Notes: generated from the letters alone by a model not told the origin. 64,000 nucleotides of DNA from AP-15 sp963796155 (GCA_963796155.1 CAWCKT010000048.1:1-64000), one strand, 5' to 3'. Shown: positions 20,058 to 29,008, numbered from the stretch's first letter. A program made the numbers and translations.

Positions 20058-20798
20058 CTATTCCCAATACGCCTGGACGATCGTGTTGTCGTCACCAAGG
20101 ATCAGGTTGAGCCGGTTCGGGTTGTGCGTGATGCCTCTGATGCCGCGTGACGGATTGATCCAGCGCAATACCTTGGGCAGGTCCTCCTCACGCACGACAT
20201 TGGCTTGCCCGGCCTGAGCCTGGCCGCGCTCGGCGAATTTCTTGCCGATGCAGTCCTTGCAGCTGTCCACGCTGACGTCGGCCTGTTTGAGGCCGGGGAT
20301 CGGCTTGACCTCGATCGTGTTCTCCGAGGCACGCACCCGCACCCCTTTGAACGGCTGGTCCGGCTCGAGGGTGAAGACCGCGCCGATCGGGACAAAGCCG
20401 TCCGCCGCCTGCGATTGCAACGGCGAGGTCGCGATGAGTTGCAGGTCGAGGACATCGTCGGAGGGTTTCCCCGCGAATGTCGGTACCAGTTCCGGATCGC
20501 TCCAGCCTTCCGAGCTCACCAACCCGGTCACCCGCACGATGTCGAGCCGGGGATCGGTACTGGTCCGCAGGACTTCGACGCTGGTCACGTAGAGCACCGG
20601 CAGCTCCGAGGCCACGGCGGCTTCGGGCCCGGCGGCCGGGACCGCCGCCGGCTCGGAGCCGGGAGCGGCGTATTGCGGCGGCGACCCGCCAACGCTTGGA
20701 TGCGCCGGTGTAGCCTGAGCAAAGGCGAGCGCGACCAGGCTTCCCTGCATCGCGGCGGCGACGGCGAACACGGCCAACCGGCGGAATGCATTGTTCAT
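20058..20798 (-). CDS. Exported protein of the grr operon, unknown function
   Basis: The 246-residue product has a signal peptide of about 28 residues (ending near ALAFAQA), a Pro/Ala-rich linker to about residue 62, and a compact domain containing a CKDC pair (Cys180, Cys183). An ideal GGAGGA lies five bases before the ATG, and the radical SAM gene ends 22 bases upstream, so the two are co-transcribed. I do not recognise the family. It is not the substrate-binding-like GrrP known beside some GRRM systems. A role in handling or anchoring the modified peptide is speculative. Confidence 0.65.
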   Translation of the reverse strand: MNNAFRRLAVFAVAAAMQGSLVALAFAQATPAHPSVGGSPPQYAAPGSEPAAVPAAGPEAAVASELPVLYVTSVEVLRTSTDPRLDIVRVTGLVSSEGWSDPELVPTFAGKPSDDVLDLQLIATSPLQSQAADGFVPIGAVFTLEPDQPFKGVRVRASENTIEVKPIPGLKQADVSVDSCKDCIGKKFAERGQAQAGQANVVREEDLPKVLRWINPSRGIRGITHNPNRLNLILGDDNTIVQAYWE

Positions 20799-20820
20799 CC
20801 TGTCCTCCGAATGACTGAAC

Positions 20821-21985
20821 TCATCCGCAAACCTCGGCGCGACGGGCGCCTTCCAGGTAGGATCCGCCCGGCGGCATCCGCTCGAGCGCGTCGAGCACCA
20901 GATCGGTCGCCCGCATCTTGGTCAGACGGCAATAGGTCGTCTCGGTGCTGGCAAAGGTTCCATTTTCGGCCAGCTTGTTGACTGGCTCGCCGCCGCCGCA
21001 CACGCTGAAATATTCGCAGCGCTCCCGGCACATTTCCACCCCCGCCCGGATGTCGGCGATCATCCTGGCGAAGTTCGCTCGGTCAGGCAAAGCAACGAGC
21101 CTGTCGCGATTGATGTTCCCAAGCAGAAAATCTTCATAAGCCGGGTTCTTAAGCCCGAGCAATTCGGGTGAGAAAGTCGAGATGTTGCCGGCCCAATCCA
21201 TGCTGATGATCGCGAAGGGCTCGACCAGCTGGTTGGCGAACGGCGCGTCCGCGGGCCGGACGACCTGCTGGACCGCGTGCTCGATCTCACGAATGAAGGT
21301 GATCTTGCCGGGAGCGGCGGCCGACAGCCGCCAGAATTCGCTCAAAAACCGGTAGTAGGCGGCCTCGACTCCGATCTCGGCAAAGGAACGCGAGACGTGG
21401 TCGCCCTCGCTTTCCTCGACGTTGAAGCACACCCGCTCGATCCCCTCCGCGACATAGAAATCGAACATCTCGCCAGGGGCGGCCATGCTCTCCGTCGACA
21501 GCACCGAAATCACGTGGAACGGAACCTCGTGGCGGCGCAACAGGCGGATGCCGGCGATCGTCTTGTCGAAAGTGCCCCGCCCAGCGCGGGTCAGCCGATT
21601 GCGGTCATGGAATTGCCGGGGACCGTCGATGCTGACCCCGACATTGACCCGCTCGTCGGCAAAGAACGCGCACCAGGCCTCGTCGATCAATGTCCCGTTG
21701 GTCTGGAACGAATGCGCCAGCGGGAGTTCCTGCCGGCTTCAGCCTATCGATCAGGCGGAACGCGTCCCGGTAGAACGCGGCCGGCAAAACCATCGGCTCG
21801 CCGGCATGCCAGACGACAGACAGGCCGTCGCCCAGCCAGCCCGAGGCGAAGATCTGGGAGAAAAGATTGGCGAGGGTTTCTCGGGCGACGACCGCCTTCG
21901 AGTTGCGTTCCGGCAGATAACAATACCGGCAATCGATATTGCAGAACGGCGTCGGCTGGATGACCAGCAGCTCTATCCGAGGCAC
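20821..21985 (-). pseudogene. grrM: Radical SAM/SPASM cyclophane maturase, one frameshift
   Basis: The gene encodes a radical SAM protein with a CNIDCRYC cluster motif (CxxxCxxC), the WHAGEPMVLP motif and a C-terminal SPASM segment (CRERCEYFSVCGGGEPVN). This architecture and its place directly after a GrrA-type precursor match the GRRM/OscB cyclophane-forming (triceptide) maturases. These cross-link an aromatic ring to the residue two positions on. One base is missing near 21735, in a GG run. Restoring it joins RLIDRLKPAG to ELPLAHSFQTNGTLID. The GTG at 21985 lies 34 bases after the grrA stop. All motif residues are intact, so a consensus error is likely. Confidence 0.85.
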
Positions 21986-22019
21986 GTGGCGGCTCGCCGT
22001 GCGACCCTGATCGGCCGGC

Positions 22020-22388
22020 CTACCAGTTACGCCACCAATTGTTCCAATTGTTCCAGTTGCGCCAATTGTTCCAATTGGGCCAACCCCAACCCCGGGGGCG
22101 CCAGCCCCAGTTGCGCCACCAGTTGCCCCAGGCAAGGTGCAGATTATCGTCAGCCGGCTTCGCCGCCCGGCTCTCCGCTTCGGCCACGTCGGAGACCGCC
22201 TCGCGGATGGCGGCGAGCCGTTCGGAGACCCCGGCTCTGTCCGCGGCCGAAGGCTGGGAGCTTGCCGGATGCTCGGCAGCGGCGCTCGGCGCCGTCGCGC
22301 CGAGCAAGAGCGAGACGCCGGCCGCTCCGGCGGGCACGATCCCGGACAAGATCCCCAGGTATTTCTGCCGCAGCGACATCGACGCCAC
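22020..22388 (-). CDS. grrA: GrrA-type RiPP precursor, Trp/Asn-rich
   Basis: The 122-residue precursor has an N-terminal hydrophobic leader segment (about residues 11-37), a linker with SERLAAIREAVSDVAEAES resembling GRRM leaders, and a core of about 37 residues containing 14 tryptophans. The core has eight Trp-X-Asn triplets, such as WNNW and WRNW units. In this family, radical SAM maturases form Trp-to-Asn three-residue cyclophanes at such triplets. The start may be GTG 22388 or ATG 22379. The leader's hydrophobic stretch suggests export. The modifications themselves are inferred from the family. Confidence 0.85.
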   Translation of the reverse strand: MASMSLRQKYLGILSGIVPAGAAGVSLLLGATAPSAAAEHPASSQPSAADRAGVSERLAAIREAVSDVAEAESRAAKPADDNLHLAWGNWWRNWGWRPRGWGWPNWNNWRNWNNWNNWWRNW

Positions 22389-22411
22389 CCCATCCTCGAT
22401 CTGCGCATGCC

Positions 22412-22440
22412 TCTATAGCAAAGGACTTTATGATGGTCAA
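22412..22440 (-). promoter_or_regulatory. Sigma-70 promoter of the grr operon
   Basis: On the minus strand, TTGACC (22440-22435) and TATAGA (22417-22412) are separated by exactly 17 bases, just upstream of grrA. The predicted start of transcription near 22405 gives a leader of about 17 bases before the GTG. The strong spacing and short leader suggest house-keeping sigma recognition and high expression. I saw no operator palindrome beside it. Confidence 0.6.
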
Positions 22441-22490
22441 ACTTGGGCAATTTCTGCTCGCGAGGACCTGGTTAATTTTGCGAGGCTCTG

Positions 22491-23031
22491 TCAATCTCCC
22501 GCCCAGGGCGGCGCCAGTTGGAGGATCCGGGCAAAGGCCGGGCAGTCTGGTTCGTGGGCGCCGGGCAGATAGCCCACACTCATCAGGAATTCGCCGACGA
22601 TCTGGCCCCCGGTAAAGCGAAAGGTCCGGCGGAAGAGCTGCGTCCAGGCTTCCGGCGAGAGCGGGTGGTGCTCCGCGAGCCACAGCGCGAACGACCCGTG
22701 CGACCGGCGAAGCGCTTGGATCCGCCGGGCATTCTCGATGGCCGCTTCGATCTTCAGGCGATTGCGGATGATGCCGGGATCGGCGAGCAGCCGCTCGATC
22801 TCGGCCGCGCCGAAGGCGGCAACGCGGTCGACCGCGAAATCGGCAAAGGCGGCGCGAAACGCCGCGCGCTTCTTGAGGATCGTCGCCCAGGAGAGGCCGG
22901 CCTGATTGATTTCAAGCATCAGCCGCTCGAACAGGACGCCCTCGTCCTCCGTCGGAAAGCCGTACTCGGTTTCGTGGTAGAAGGCCGTGCACCGGATCGC
23001 CCGGGGCGAACCGGCAGTAGGCGGCGCTCAT
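22491..23031 (-). pseudogene. tag: DNA-3-methyladenine glycosylase I, one frameshift
   Basis: The joined product of about 180 residues matches Tag, the base-excision enzyme that removes 3-methyladenine from alkylated DNA. The first frame gives MSAAYCRFAPGDPVHG. After an extra C near 22985 the second frame continues FYHETEYGFPTEDEG and then the hallmark EINQAGLSWATILKKRAAFR. The C-terminal region SVGYLPGAHEPDCP carries zinc-ligand type His/Cys. The ATG at 23031 lies immediately after the DUF1467 stop. The damage is one base in a CC run, so a consensus error is likely. Confidence 0.8.
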
Positions 23032-23032
23032 C

Positions 23033-23269
23033 TCAGGGCTCGCGGAAGCTGAGCCATGGCGACTTCACCAGGGCATAGATGATGAGCCAGATGACCACCG
23101 AGACCGCCGTCGTGACCGCCATCTTCAACAGCAGCCGCGGCCGTGCCGGCGCACCGGCCGCGTAACCCGGGTCGTCGGGATCGGCCGGGGTCACCCACCA
23201 TGGCAGCACGGCAAAGAGCGTCACCCACCAGACGAGCAAGTAGAGGACGATCCCGGTGACCCAACCCAT
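23033..23269 (-). CDS. DUF1467 family membrane protein
   Basis: This 78-residue protein has two predicted membrane helices (near residues 4-25 and 50-68) around a polar loop PADPDDPGYAAGAP. It matches the alphaproteobacterial DUF1467 family, typically found right after methylmalonyl-CoA epimerase, as here. Its function is unknown. The ATG at 23269 lies 18 bases downstream of the epimerase stop, so the two are in one transcript, with tag following. Confidence 0.8.
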   Translation of the reverse strand: MGWVTGIVLYLLVWWVTLFAVLPWWVTPADPDDPGYAAGAPARPRLLLKMAVTTAVSVVIWLIIYALVKSPWLSFREP

Positions 23270-23287
23270 GTCCGCAGCGCAGCCGGC

Positions 23288-23692
23288 TCACGCTTCTTCG
23301 AGCTCGATCAAGGTGCCGCAGAAATCTTTGGGGTGCAGGAACAGCACCGGCTTGTCATGGGCGCCGAGCTTCGGCTCGCCGTCACCGAGCACCCGGACGC
23401 CCTCGAGGCGCAGCCGATCGCGCGCGGCGATGATGTCGTCAACCTCGTAGCAGAGGTGGTGCATGCCGCCTGCCGGGTGTTGTTCGAGGAAGCCGCGCAC
23501 CGGCGAGGCGTCGCCAAGCGGCTCGAGCAACTCGATCCGGGTGTTCGGCAGCTCGACAAAGACCACCCTTACGCCGTGCGCGGGGAGCGCGCGCGGTTCC
23601 GAGACGCGGGCGCCGAGCACCTGCCGGTAGAGCCCGCTCGCGGTCGCGACATCGGGTACGACGATCGCCACGTGGTTCAGCCTTCCGATCAT
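23288..23692 (-). CDS. mce: Methylmalonyl-CoA epimerase
   Basis: The 134-residue product is a vicinal-oxygen-chelate protein matching methylmalonyl/ethylmalonyl-CoA epimerase, which interconverts (2R)- and (2S)-methylmalonyl-CoA in propionate metabolism. It shows the paired βαβββ modules starting LNHVAIVVPDVATA, the GGMHHLCYEVDDI metal-ligand segment, and the C-terminal HPKDFCGTLIELEE. The ATG at 23692 is at the usual family start; the upstream extension is non-coding. DUF1467 downstream is the standard neighbour in alphaproteobacteria. Confidence 0.88.
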   Translation of the reverse strand: MIGRLNHVAIVVPDVATASGLYRQVLGARVSEPRALPAHGVRVVFVELPNTRIELLEPLGDASPVRGFLEQHPAGGMHHLCYEVDDIIAARDRLRLEGVRVLGDGEPKLGAHDKPVLFLHPKDFCGTLIELEEA

Positions 23693-23869
23693 CGCCGCCC
23701 GCCACAGCTCGAGGGTTCGCCGGGTTGGGAGGTAGGTGTCGCGGAGGCCCCGCGCAAGGCGGGGCCGCACCGAGCCGACCCTCGGCCGCTCCCGAGATCG
23801 GACGTGCCAGGTCGCGCCGGGGTCAGGTCCAACTCCGCACCCCGCTTTACGAGTGATATTAGGATCGCG

Positions 23870-25690
23870 ATGATGACCGATCCTCGTTTGTGCGCATGCG
23901 GCAGCGGGTTGCGGGCGGTGCGCTGCTGCGAGCTCAACCCGGCGATGCTGCCGCCGGGCGAGGCCGCGCGGCCGCTCGCACCGGTCGTCGAGCGCGCCCT
24001 CGAACTGCACCGCCAGAACAACATCACCGAGGCCGAGAAGCTCTGCCTCGAGGTATTGGAACTGGCGCCCAGTCAGCCCGAAGCGTTGGCGCTGCTCTAC
24101 CGCATCCGCCGCGCGGGCGGCGCCGAGCCCGCCGCCGAGACGCTATTGCGCCGCATTGTGGCCCTCTACCCCAATACTTTCTGGGCGACGAACGAGCTGA
24201 CCCTGGCGCTGTTGGCGAAGGGGGCGATTGCCGAGGCCGAGATCCATGCCAGGAACGCCGTGCGCATCGCGCCGGAGAACCCGCAGGCGCACAATCTGAT
24301 GGGCATGATCATGACCGAGGCCAACCGGCCGCGGGTCGGCGAATACCATTACCGCAAGGTGATCGCATTGTCGGGCCGGCGCGATCCGATCGTGCTCGCC
24401 AATCTCGCCTGGAACCTGAAGAACCAGGGCCGCATCGCCGAGGCGCGCAGCCTTTACGAGGAAGCATGCGCGGCCGGGCCCGAGGTATTGCAGACCTTCC
24501 TCGGCTGGGCGCGGATGGAGGAGGCCGACCGCAACTTCGAGCGCGCGGCTGAACTGCTCGACCGCGCGGAACAGCTCGCTCCGGGGAATCCCAGCATCCT
24601 CTTGTCGCGCGCCGTCGTGCTCGGGCGGATCCAGTCCTACGAGAAGGCGCTGGAGCTGCTCGAGGGGATCGCCGGGCAGAACCGCGACGGCGGGCTCGGC
24701 GCCAACGAGCTCCTCGAAAAAGGCCGGCTCTTGGACAAGATGGGACGCTTCGAGGAGGCCTTTGCCGCCTTTTCCGAGGGCAAGCGCCTCTGCCGTGAGG
24801 TCAGCGGCCTCGTCTACCTCGACGAGCAGGCGCGCCAGCTGATCGACCGCTCTCGCGGCTTCTTCACCCAGACGCGGCTGCGCATCATGCCGCGCGCCGC
24901 GCCGCGCGAGGACCTGCCGCAGCCGATCTTCATCCTCGGCTTCCCGCGCTCCGGCACGACGTTGGTCGAGCAGACCTTGTCGGCCCACCCGCAGATCTCG
25001 GCCGGCGACGAGCTGCCCTTTGTCAACGAGATCACCGGGTCGATGCCGCGCATGCTGAACAGCCCATTGAACTACCCTGAGGCATTGGCCGAGCTGTGGA
25101 TGGGCGACCGGGCGAACGGGCTCGACGAATTGCGCGACTATTATCTGCAGCGCGTATTGCAGCTCGGCATCCTCGAACCGGAGGCTCAATGGTTCACCGA
25201 CAAGATGCCGCTCAACGAGACCCATCTGGGGCTGATCGCACTGATCTTTCCGCGCGCCCCACTGATCCACGTGCTGCGCCACCCGCTCGATGTCGTATTG
25301 TCGGTGTTCTCCAATCATCTGACGCACGGCTTTTATTGCAGCTATGCGCTGGAGACCGCGGCGCGCCACTATGCGAGGGTCATGGAGCTGGTCGAGCATT
25401 ACCGCGGCGAGATGACCTTGCACTACCTGCCGCTGCGTTATGAGGACATCGTCGACGAGCAGGAGGAGAGCGTGCGGCGCATGCTCGACTTTATCGGCGC
25501 GCCATTCGACCCCTCGTGCCTCGATTTCCAGGAGAACCGCCGCTACGCCCGCACCGCCAGCTATGCCCAGGTCACGGAACGCCTATACGACAGCTCGCGC
25601 TACCGCTATCGCCATTATCTGAAGGAGCTGGAGCCGGTGATCCCGATCCTCGAGCCACTGATCCGGCGCCTCGGCTACGCCGTCGATTAG
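23870..25690 (+). CDS. TPR-repeat sulfotransferase
   Basis: The 606-residue product starts with a short SEC-C-like Cys motif (CACGSGLRAVRCC), has TPR repeats across roughly residues 40-320, and ends in a sulfotransferase domain. The PAPS 5'-phosphosulfate loop is FPRSGTTLVEQT (residues 358-369). LRHPLDVVLSVFSNHL fits the 3'-phosphate loop. It would transfer sulfate from PAPS to an unknown acceptor, perhaps a protein or glycan held by the TPRs. AGGA precedes the ATG at 23870. The next gene, a TPR-glycosyltransferase, starts seven bases later, so both are one operon. Confidence 0.85.
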   Translation: MMTDPRLCACGSGLRAVRCCELNPAMLPPGEAARPLAPVVERALELHRQNNITEAEKLCLEVLELAPSQPEALALLYRIRRAGGAEPAAETLLRRIVALYPNTFWATNELTLALLAKGAIAEAEIHARNAVRIAPENPQAHNLMGMIMTEANRPRVGEYHYRKVIALSGRRDPIVLANLAWNLKNQGRIAEARSLYEEACAAGPEVLQTFLGWARMEEADRNFERAAELLDRAEQLAPGNPSILLSRAVVLGRIQSYEKALELLEGIAGQNRDGGLGANELLEKGRLLDKMGRFEEAFAAFSEGKRLCREVSGLVYLDEQARQLIDRSRGFFTQTRLRIMPRAAPREDLPQPIFILGFPRSGTTLVEQTLSAHPQISAGDELPFVNEITGSMPRMLNSPLNYPEALAELWMGDRANGLDELRDYYLQRVLQLGILEPEAQWFTDKMPLNETHLGLIALIFPRAPLIHVLRHPLDVVLSVFSNHLTHGFYCSYALETAARHYARVMELVEHYRGEMTLHYLPLRYEDIVDEQEESVRRMLDFIGAPFDPSCLDFQENRRYARTASYAQVTERLYDSSRYRYRHYLKELEPVIPILEPLIRRLGYAVD

Positions 25691-25697
25691 CCCGCCG

Positions 25698-27143
25698 ATG
25701 GCCGTCTACCCCAGCATCGACGAAGTCGGCGTGCGCGAGGACCGTCCGGGCCCGCAAATCGCGCCGCCGGCCGCTGCGGCGCCTGCGCCGGCCGACCGCC
25801 TCGCCGAACTGATCGGCCTCGCCCAGGGGCACGAGCAGGCCGGCCGCTTGAACGAGGCCGAGCAGGCGCTCTGCCAAGCCCTGGCGCTGGCCCCGGAGCA
25901 CGCGGGCGCACTCCATCTGCTCGGCGTTGTCAGCTTTCGACTGGGCCGGATCGACAAGGCGGCGGCGCTGATGGAACGCTCGATCGCCGCTGCTCCCGAG
26001 ACAGCGCTCTATCATCGCAACATTTGCGAGGTCTATCGCAGCCTCGGCCGCTATGACGACGCGCTGGCCGCCGGCCACCGCGCAGTCGGGCTCACGCCGC
26101 GCGACCCGCACTGCTATCACAATCTCGGCGTCCTGCATTACCACCGCCTCGAGCTCGACGAGGCGATCCGCTGCGCCGAGCGGGCGCTGGCGCTTGACCC
26201 GGACTTTGCCGGCGCGCATTTCGGGATTGCCGAGGCATCCTTGCTGCGCGGCGATTTTCGCCGCGGCTGGGACGAGTACGAATGGCGCTTTCGCCTCGGC
26301 AATGCGCCCAAGCTGTTGCCGCCTACCGATCGCCCGCAATGGGACGGCAGGCCATTGCCGAGCGACCGGCTGCTGCTGATCGCCGACCAAGGCTATGGCG
26401 ACGTGATCCAGTTCGCGCGCTATGTTCCGTGGGCGGCCCGCCACTGTCCCGACATCGCGATCGCCTGCAGCTCGGAGATCCGACCTGTCGTTGTACAGCA
26501 GCCGGGAATCGGCTCGACTTTCGACCACTGGGAAAATCAGCCCGATTTCGCGGCGTATTGTGCGCTCTCCGGCCTGCCGCGGCTTGCCGATACCACATTA
26601 GAGACGATCCCCGCGTCGGTTCCCTACCTTCGCGCCGATCCGGAGAAGGTCGCGGCCTGGGCCGATCGACTATCAGGGTTGGTGCCGAGGGGGTATCGCC
26701 GGGTCGGCGTCGCCTGGGCCGGACGGCCGACCCATGTCAACGACCGCAACCGCTCGATCGCGCTCACGGCCTTTGCCCCGATCGCCGAGCTGCCGCGTCT
26801 GGCGCTGATCTCGCTGCAAAAAGGCCCGGCGCAGGCACAGATCGGCAGCTATTGGGGGCGCGCGCCGCTGGTCAATCTCGGCCCGGAGATCGCCGACTTC
26901 GCCGATACCATGGCAATTCTCGAAGCGCTCGACCTCGTCGTCACGATCGATACCGCGGTCGGTCATTTGGCGGGCGCCATGGGGCGGCCGGTGTGGCTGA
27001 TGCTGCCCTTCGCCCCGGACTGGCGCTGGCTGCTCAACCGCACCGACAGCCCGTGGTACCCGACCGCACGCCTGTTCCGGCAGCCCGCGCCGCGCCAATG
27101 GGACCCGGTCGTGGCCGACATAACCCGCCGGCTCGCCGAATAA
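25698..27143 (+). CDS. TPR-repeat glycosyltransferase-like protein
   Basis: The 481-residue product has an Ala/Pro-rich N-terminus, about four TPR repeats (residues 35-190), and a C-terminal domain like the ADP-heptose/GT9 glycosyltransferase superfamily. Markers are the LLIADQGYGDVIQFARYVP strand-loop and the nucleotide-sugar site VVTIDTAVGHLAGAMGRPVW. Bacterial proteins of this layout occur near glycan or flagellar modification genes. The sugar and acceptor are unknown. Its place right after a TPR-sulfotransferase suggests the two modify one target. It converges with the sapC-like gene with a four-base gap. Confidence 0.82.
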   Translation: MAVYPSIDEVGVREDRPGPQIAPPAAAAPAPADRLAELIGLAQGHEQAGRLNEAEQALCQALALAPEHAGALHLLGVVSFRLGRIDKAAALMERSIAAAPETALYHRNICEVYRSLGRYDDALAAGHRAVGLTPRDPHCYHNLGVLHYHRLELDEAIRCAERALALDPDFAGAHFGIAEASLLRGDFRRGWDEYEWRFRLGNAPKLLPPTDRPQWDGRPLPSDRLLLIADQGYGDVIQFARYVPWAARHCPDIAIACSSEIRPVVVQQPGIGSTFDHWENQPDFAAYCALSGLPRLADTTLETIPASVPYLRADPEKVAAWADRLSGLVPRGYRRVGVAWAGRPTHVNDRNRSIALTAFAPIAELPRLALISLQKGPAQAQIGSYWGRAPLVNLGPEIADFADTMAILEALDLVVTIDTAVGHLAGAMGRPVWLMLPFAPDWRWLLNRTDSPWYPTARLFRQPAPRQWDPVVADITRRLAE

Positions 27144-27147
27144 GCCG

Positions 27148-27903
27148 CTACGGCTTCCTCGCCTCGAGCTCGACGAGCCTGGCCCAGCTTGCCATCGACA
27201 TCAGCTGAGCGTAGACGAGCGGCAGCCAACCGCGCCGCCGCCAGTCGAGGAACACATCGTCGGGGAGCGCATTGAATTTAGCCTCGTCGACGATCTGGAA
27301 ATCGCGCAGGGTCATCTCCTTTCCCGAGTTAAGGCGGATGCGCGCCTCGTTCGGGACGAGGAGCTCGCGCCGTGCCAGCTCGGCGACAAAGGCTGCACTC
27401 GCTAAAGTCTGGTCGTGAAACTCGCGGCAGAAATTGAGCGCATTGCGGACGAGCTGCGTCGGTTCCCCTGCCTCGAACAGCAGACGGTCGTCCGATTGGG
27501 TCAACAGGCCCGAAGCCTCGTCGACGCAGAGGGTGAGCTCTTTCTTGTCGGGGTGCTCGAGAAAGATGAACGGGTAGCGCCGGACATAGGCGGGTATGTA
27601 ATCGCCCTCCCGCCACCGCCCGTCTTCGCCGACAAACAGGTTCTCGCTGCCCTCCAGCCCCAGAACAGCGACGGCGACGCGCGGCTCTCTGCTCGTGAAC
27701 ACGATCGGGTAGCTGCGCATCGCCCGCGGGAACTCGGCCGCCCCCAAGAGGACTGAGTTGGTGGCGCGGGCAAACTGGAAGTCGGACACCGGGTGCAACG
27801 ACCGGCCCCGATCGGCGACGGCATCGAGCGGTCGCGGGCGGCTGTAGAAGATCGGCAATGTTCCAGTCCGACCATTGCCCGCCGTAGTATTTTCCTGCTC
27901 CAC
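27148..27903 (-). CDS. SapC family protein
   Basis: The 251-residue product matches the SapC family (named from an S-layer/capsule export gene). The conserved parts are FYSRPRPLDAVADRG, FPRAMRSYPIVFT and YIPAYVRRYPFIF. I chose GTG 27903 because GGAGG precedes it by five bases; an upstream in-frame start at 27936 lacks a site. It has no signal peptide. It converges with the TPR sulfotransferase/glycosyltransferase pair. SapC genes often lie by TPR-type sulfotransferase genes in alphaproteobacteria, but the biochemical role is not established. Confidence 0.8.
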   Translation of the reverse strand: MEQENTTAGNGRTGTLPIFYSRPRPLDAVADRGRSLHPVSDFQFARATNSVLLGAAEFPRAMRSYPIVFTSREPRVAVAVLGLEGSENLFVGEDGRWREGDYIPAYVRRYPFIFLEHPDKKELTLCVDEASGLLTQSDDRLLFEAGEPTQLVRNALNFCREFHDQTLASAAFVAELARRELLVPNEARIRLNSGKEMTLRDFQIVDEAKFNALPDDVFLDWRRRGWLPLVYAQLMSMASWARLVELEARKP

Positions 27904-27969
27904 GCCTGCCTCCAGAGACCGCCCGCTCGGGCGCAACCTATAAGCCGAGGTTTGCGGCGGCGGTATGAC

Positions 27970-29001
27970 TTATCCGTTAACAGCCATCACCCGAGGCCAG
28001 ACCTCGGCGCCGATCTCGACGATTGTCTCCTCGATCGTCCCACCCTTGGGGGCGAAGGGCCGCACGATGATCGCGTCGGCTCCTGCTTCACGCAACGCGA
28101 TCGCGTGTTCGGCGACCTCGGCGACGGTGCCGGCCAGGGTGAAAGCGTCGACATGGCGGTCGGTGATCAGCGGCAGCAGCGGCAGATAGGGTGTCACCCC
28201 AGCGGCGTAGGCCGCTCCGGCGACAGTCGCCAAGGCTTCCGCCGGCAGCGCGAGCCCCTCTCCTGCCGCAATCCGCGACCTCAGCCTTCCGGCGCCGAGA
28301 TATCGCGCGACGGTCGGACGAACCGCGTCGCGCGCTGCGCCGCCGTCCAAGGCGATGCAGGTATTGAGCCGGGCGATGACCCGGACCGCCTGCGGATTGC
28401 GGCCGGCCCTACGCGCGGCACTCTCGACCGCAGCCCGGAAGGCGCGGATCTCGGCTGCCGAAGCACAGGCCTCCATAATCACGCCGTCGGCCAGTTCGGC
28501 AGCGATGCGCTGCCCGAGCGGGCCGTTGCTCGCGACATAAATCGCTATTTCGGGACGGATGGGCAGGAAGCTCAACCGGCCATGGTCGAATGCGACGACA
28601 TCGCCGCGAAAGTCGACGGTCTCACCGCGCAGCAATCGGCGGATCAATTCGATCGCCTCGCCGATCGCCCGCGCCGGCTTGCGGCGGTCGATCCCGAGCT
28701 CGGCAAACCCCGAAATCCCGGCGCCGATCCCGAGGATCGCGCGCCCGCCGGAAATCTCGTCGAGTGTGACGATCGCCATCGCCGTGAGCGCCGGGTGACG
28801 GGCGAAGGGGTCGGTCACGCAGGGACCGAGCAGTACCCTTGAGGTATGCGCGGCGAGCTGGCCGAGACAGGAATAGACCTCTCGATAGAACCGCTCGTCC
28901 GCCACCCACACCGTGCTGTAACCGTTCGCCTCAGCGAGCTTCGCCCGCTCGACCAGCTGCGCCACCGGCGCATCGCCAAGCAACAGCAGCTGAAGGGTCA
29001 T
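27970..29001 (-). CDS. LLM class flavin-dependent oxidoreductase
   Basis: The 343-residue product is a luciferase-like TIM-barrel flavoprotein, resembling the F420/FMN-dependent methylenetetrahydromethanopterin reductase subgroup. Typical parts are NGYSTVWVADERFYREVYS, LGPCVTDPFARHPALTA and GRAILGIGAGISGF. Members catalyse reductions or monooxygenations; the substrate here is unknown. The ATG at 29001 was chosen over an upstream extension that overlaps the hydroxylase gene. It lies seven bases after the HpaB-like gene, so both flavoenzymes are in one operon. Confidence 0.85.
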   Translation of the reverse strand: MTLQLLLLGDAPVAQLVERAKLAEANGYSTVWVADERFYREVYSCLGQLAAHTSRVLLGPCVTDPFARHPALTAMAIVTLDEISGGRAILGIGAGISGFAELGIDRRKPARAIGEAIELIRRLLRGETVDFRGDVVAFDHGRLSFLPIRPEIAIYVASNGPLGQRIAAELADGVIMEACASAAEIRAFRAAVESAARRAGRNPQAVRVIARLNTCIALDGGAARDAVRPTVARYLGAGRLRSRIAAGEGLALPAEALATVAGAAYAAGVTPYLPLLPLITDRHVDAFTLAGTVAEVAEHAIALREAGADAIIVRPFAPKGGTIEETIVEIGAEVWPRVMAVNG

Positions 29002-29008
29002 GCCTGCT

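Noticed and set aside
22020..22130. Short tandem DNA repeats (TTGTTCCAATTG-like) as a regulatory repeat
   Set aside because: They are the codons of Trp-Asn-Asn units in the grrA core, not a separate element.
23333..23869. N-terminal extension of the TPR-sulfotransferase
   Set aside because: This part is antisense to the methylmalonyl-CoA epimerase gene; a good start with AGGA lies at 23870.
24143..25423. 426-residue open frame opposite the sulfotransferase gene
   Set aside because: It is antisense to a gene with clear PAPS-binding motifs; its own translation has no family signature.
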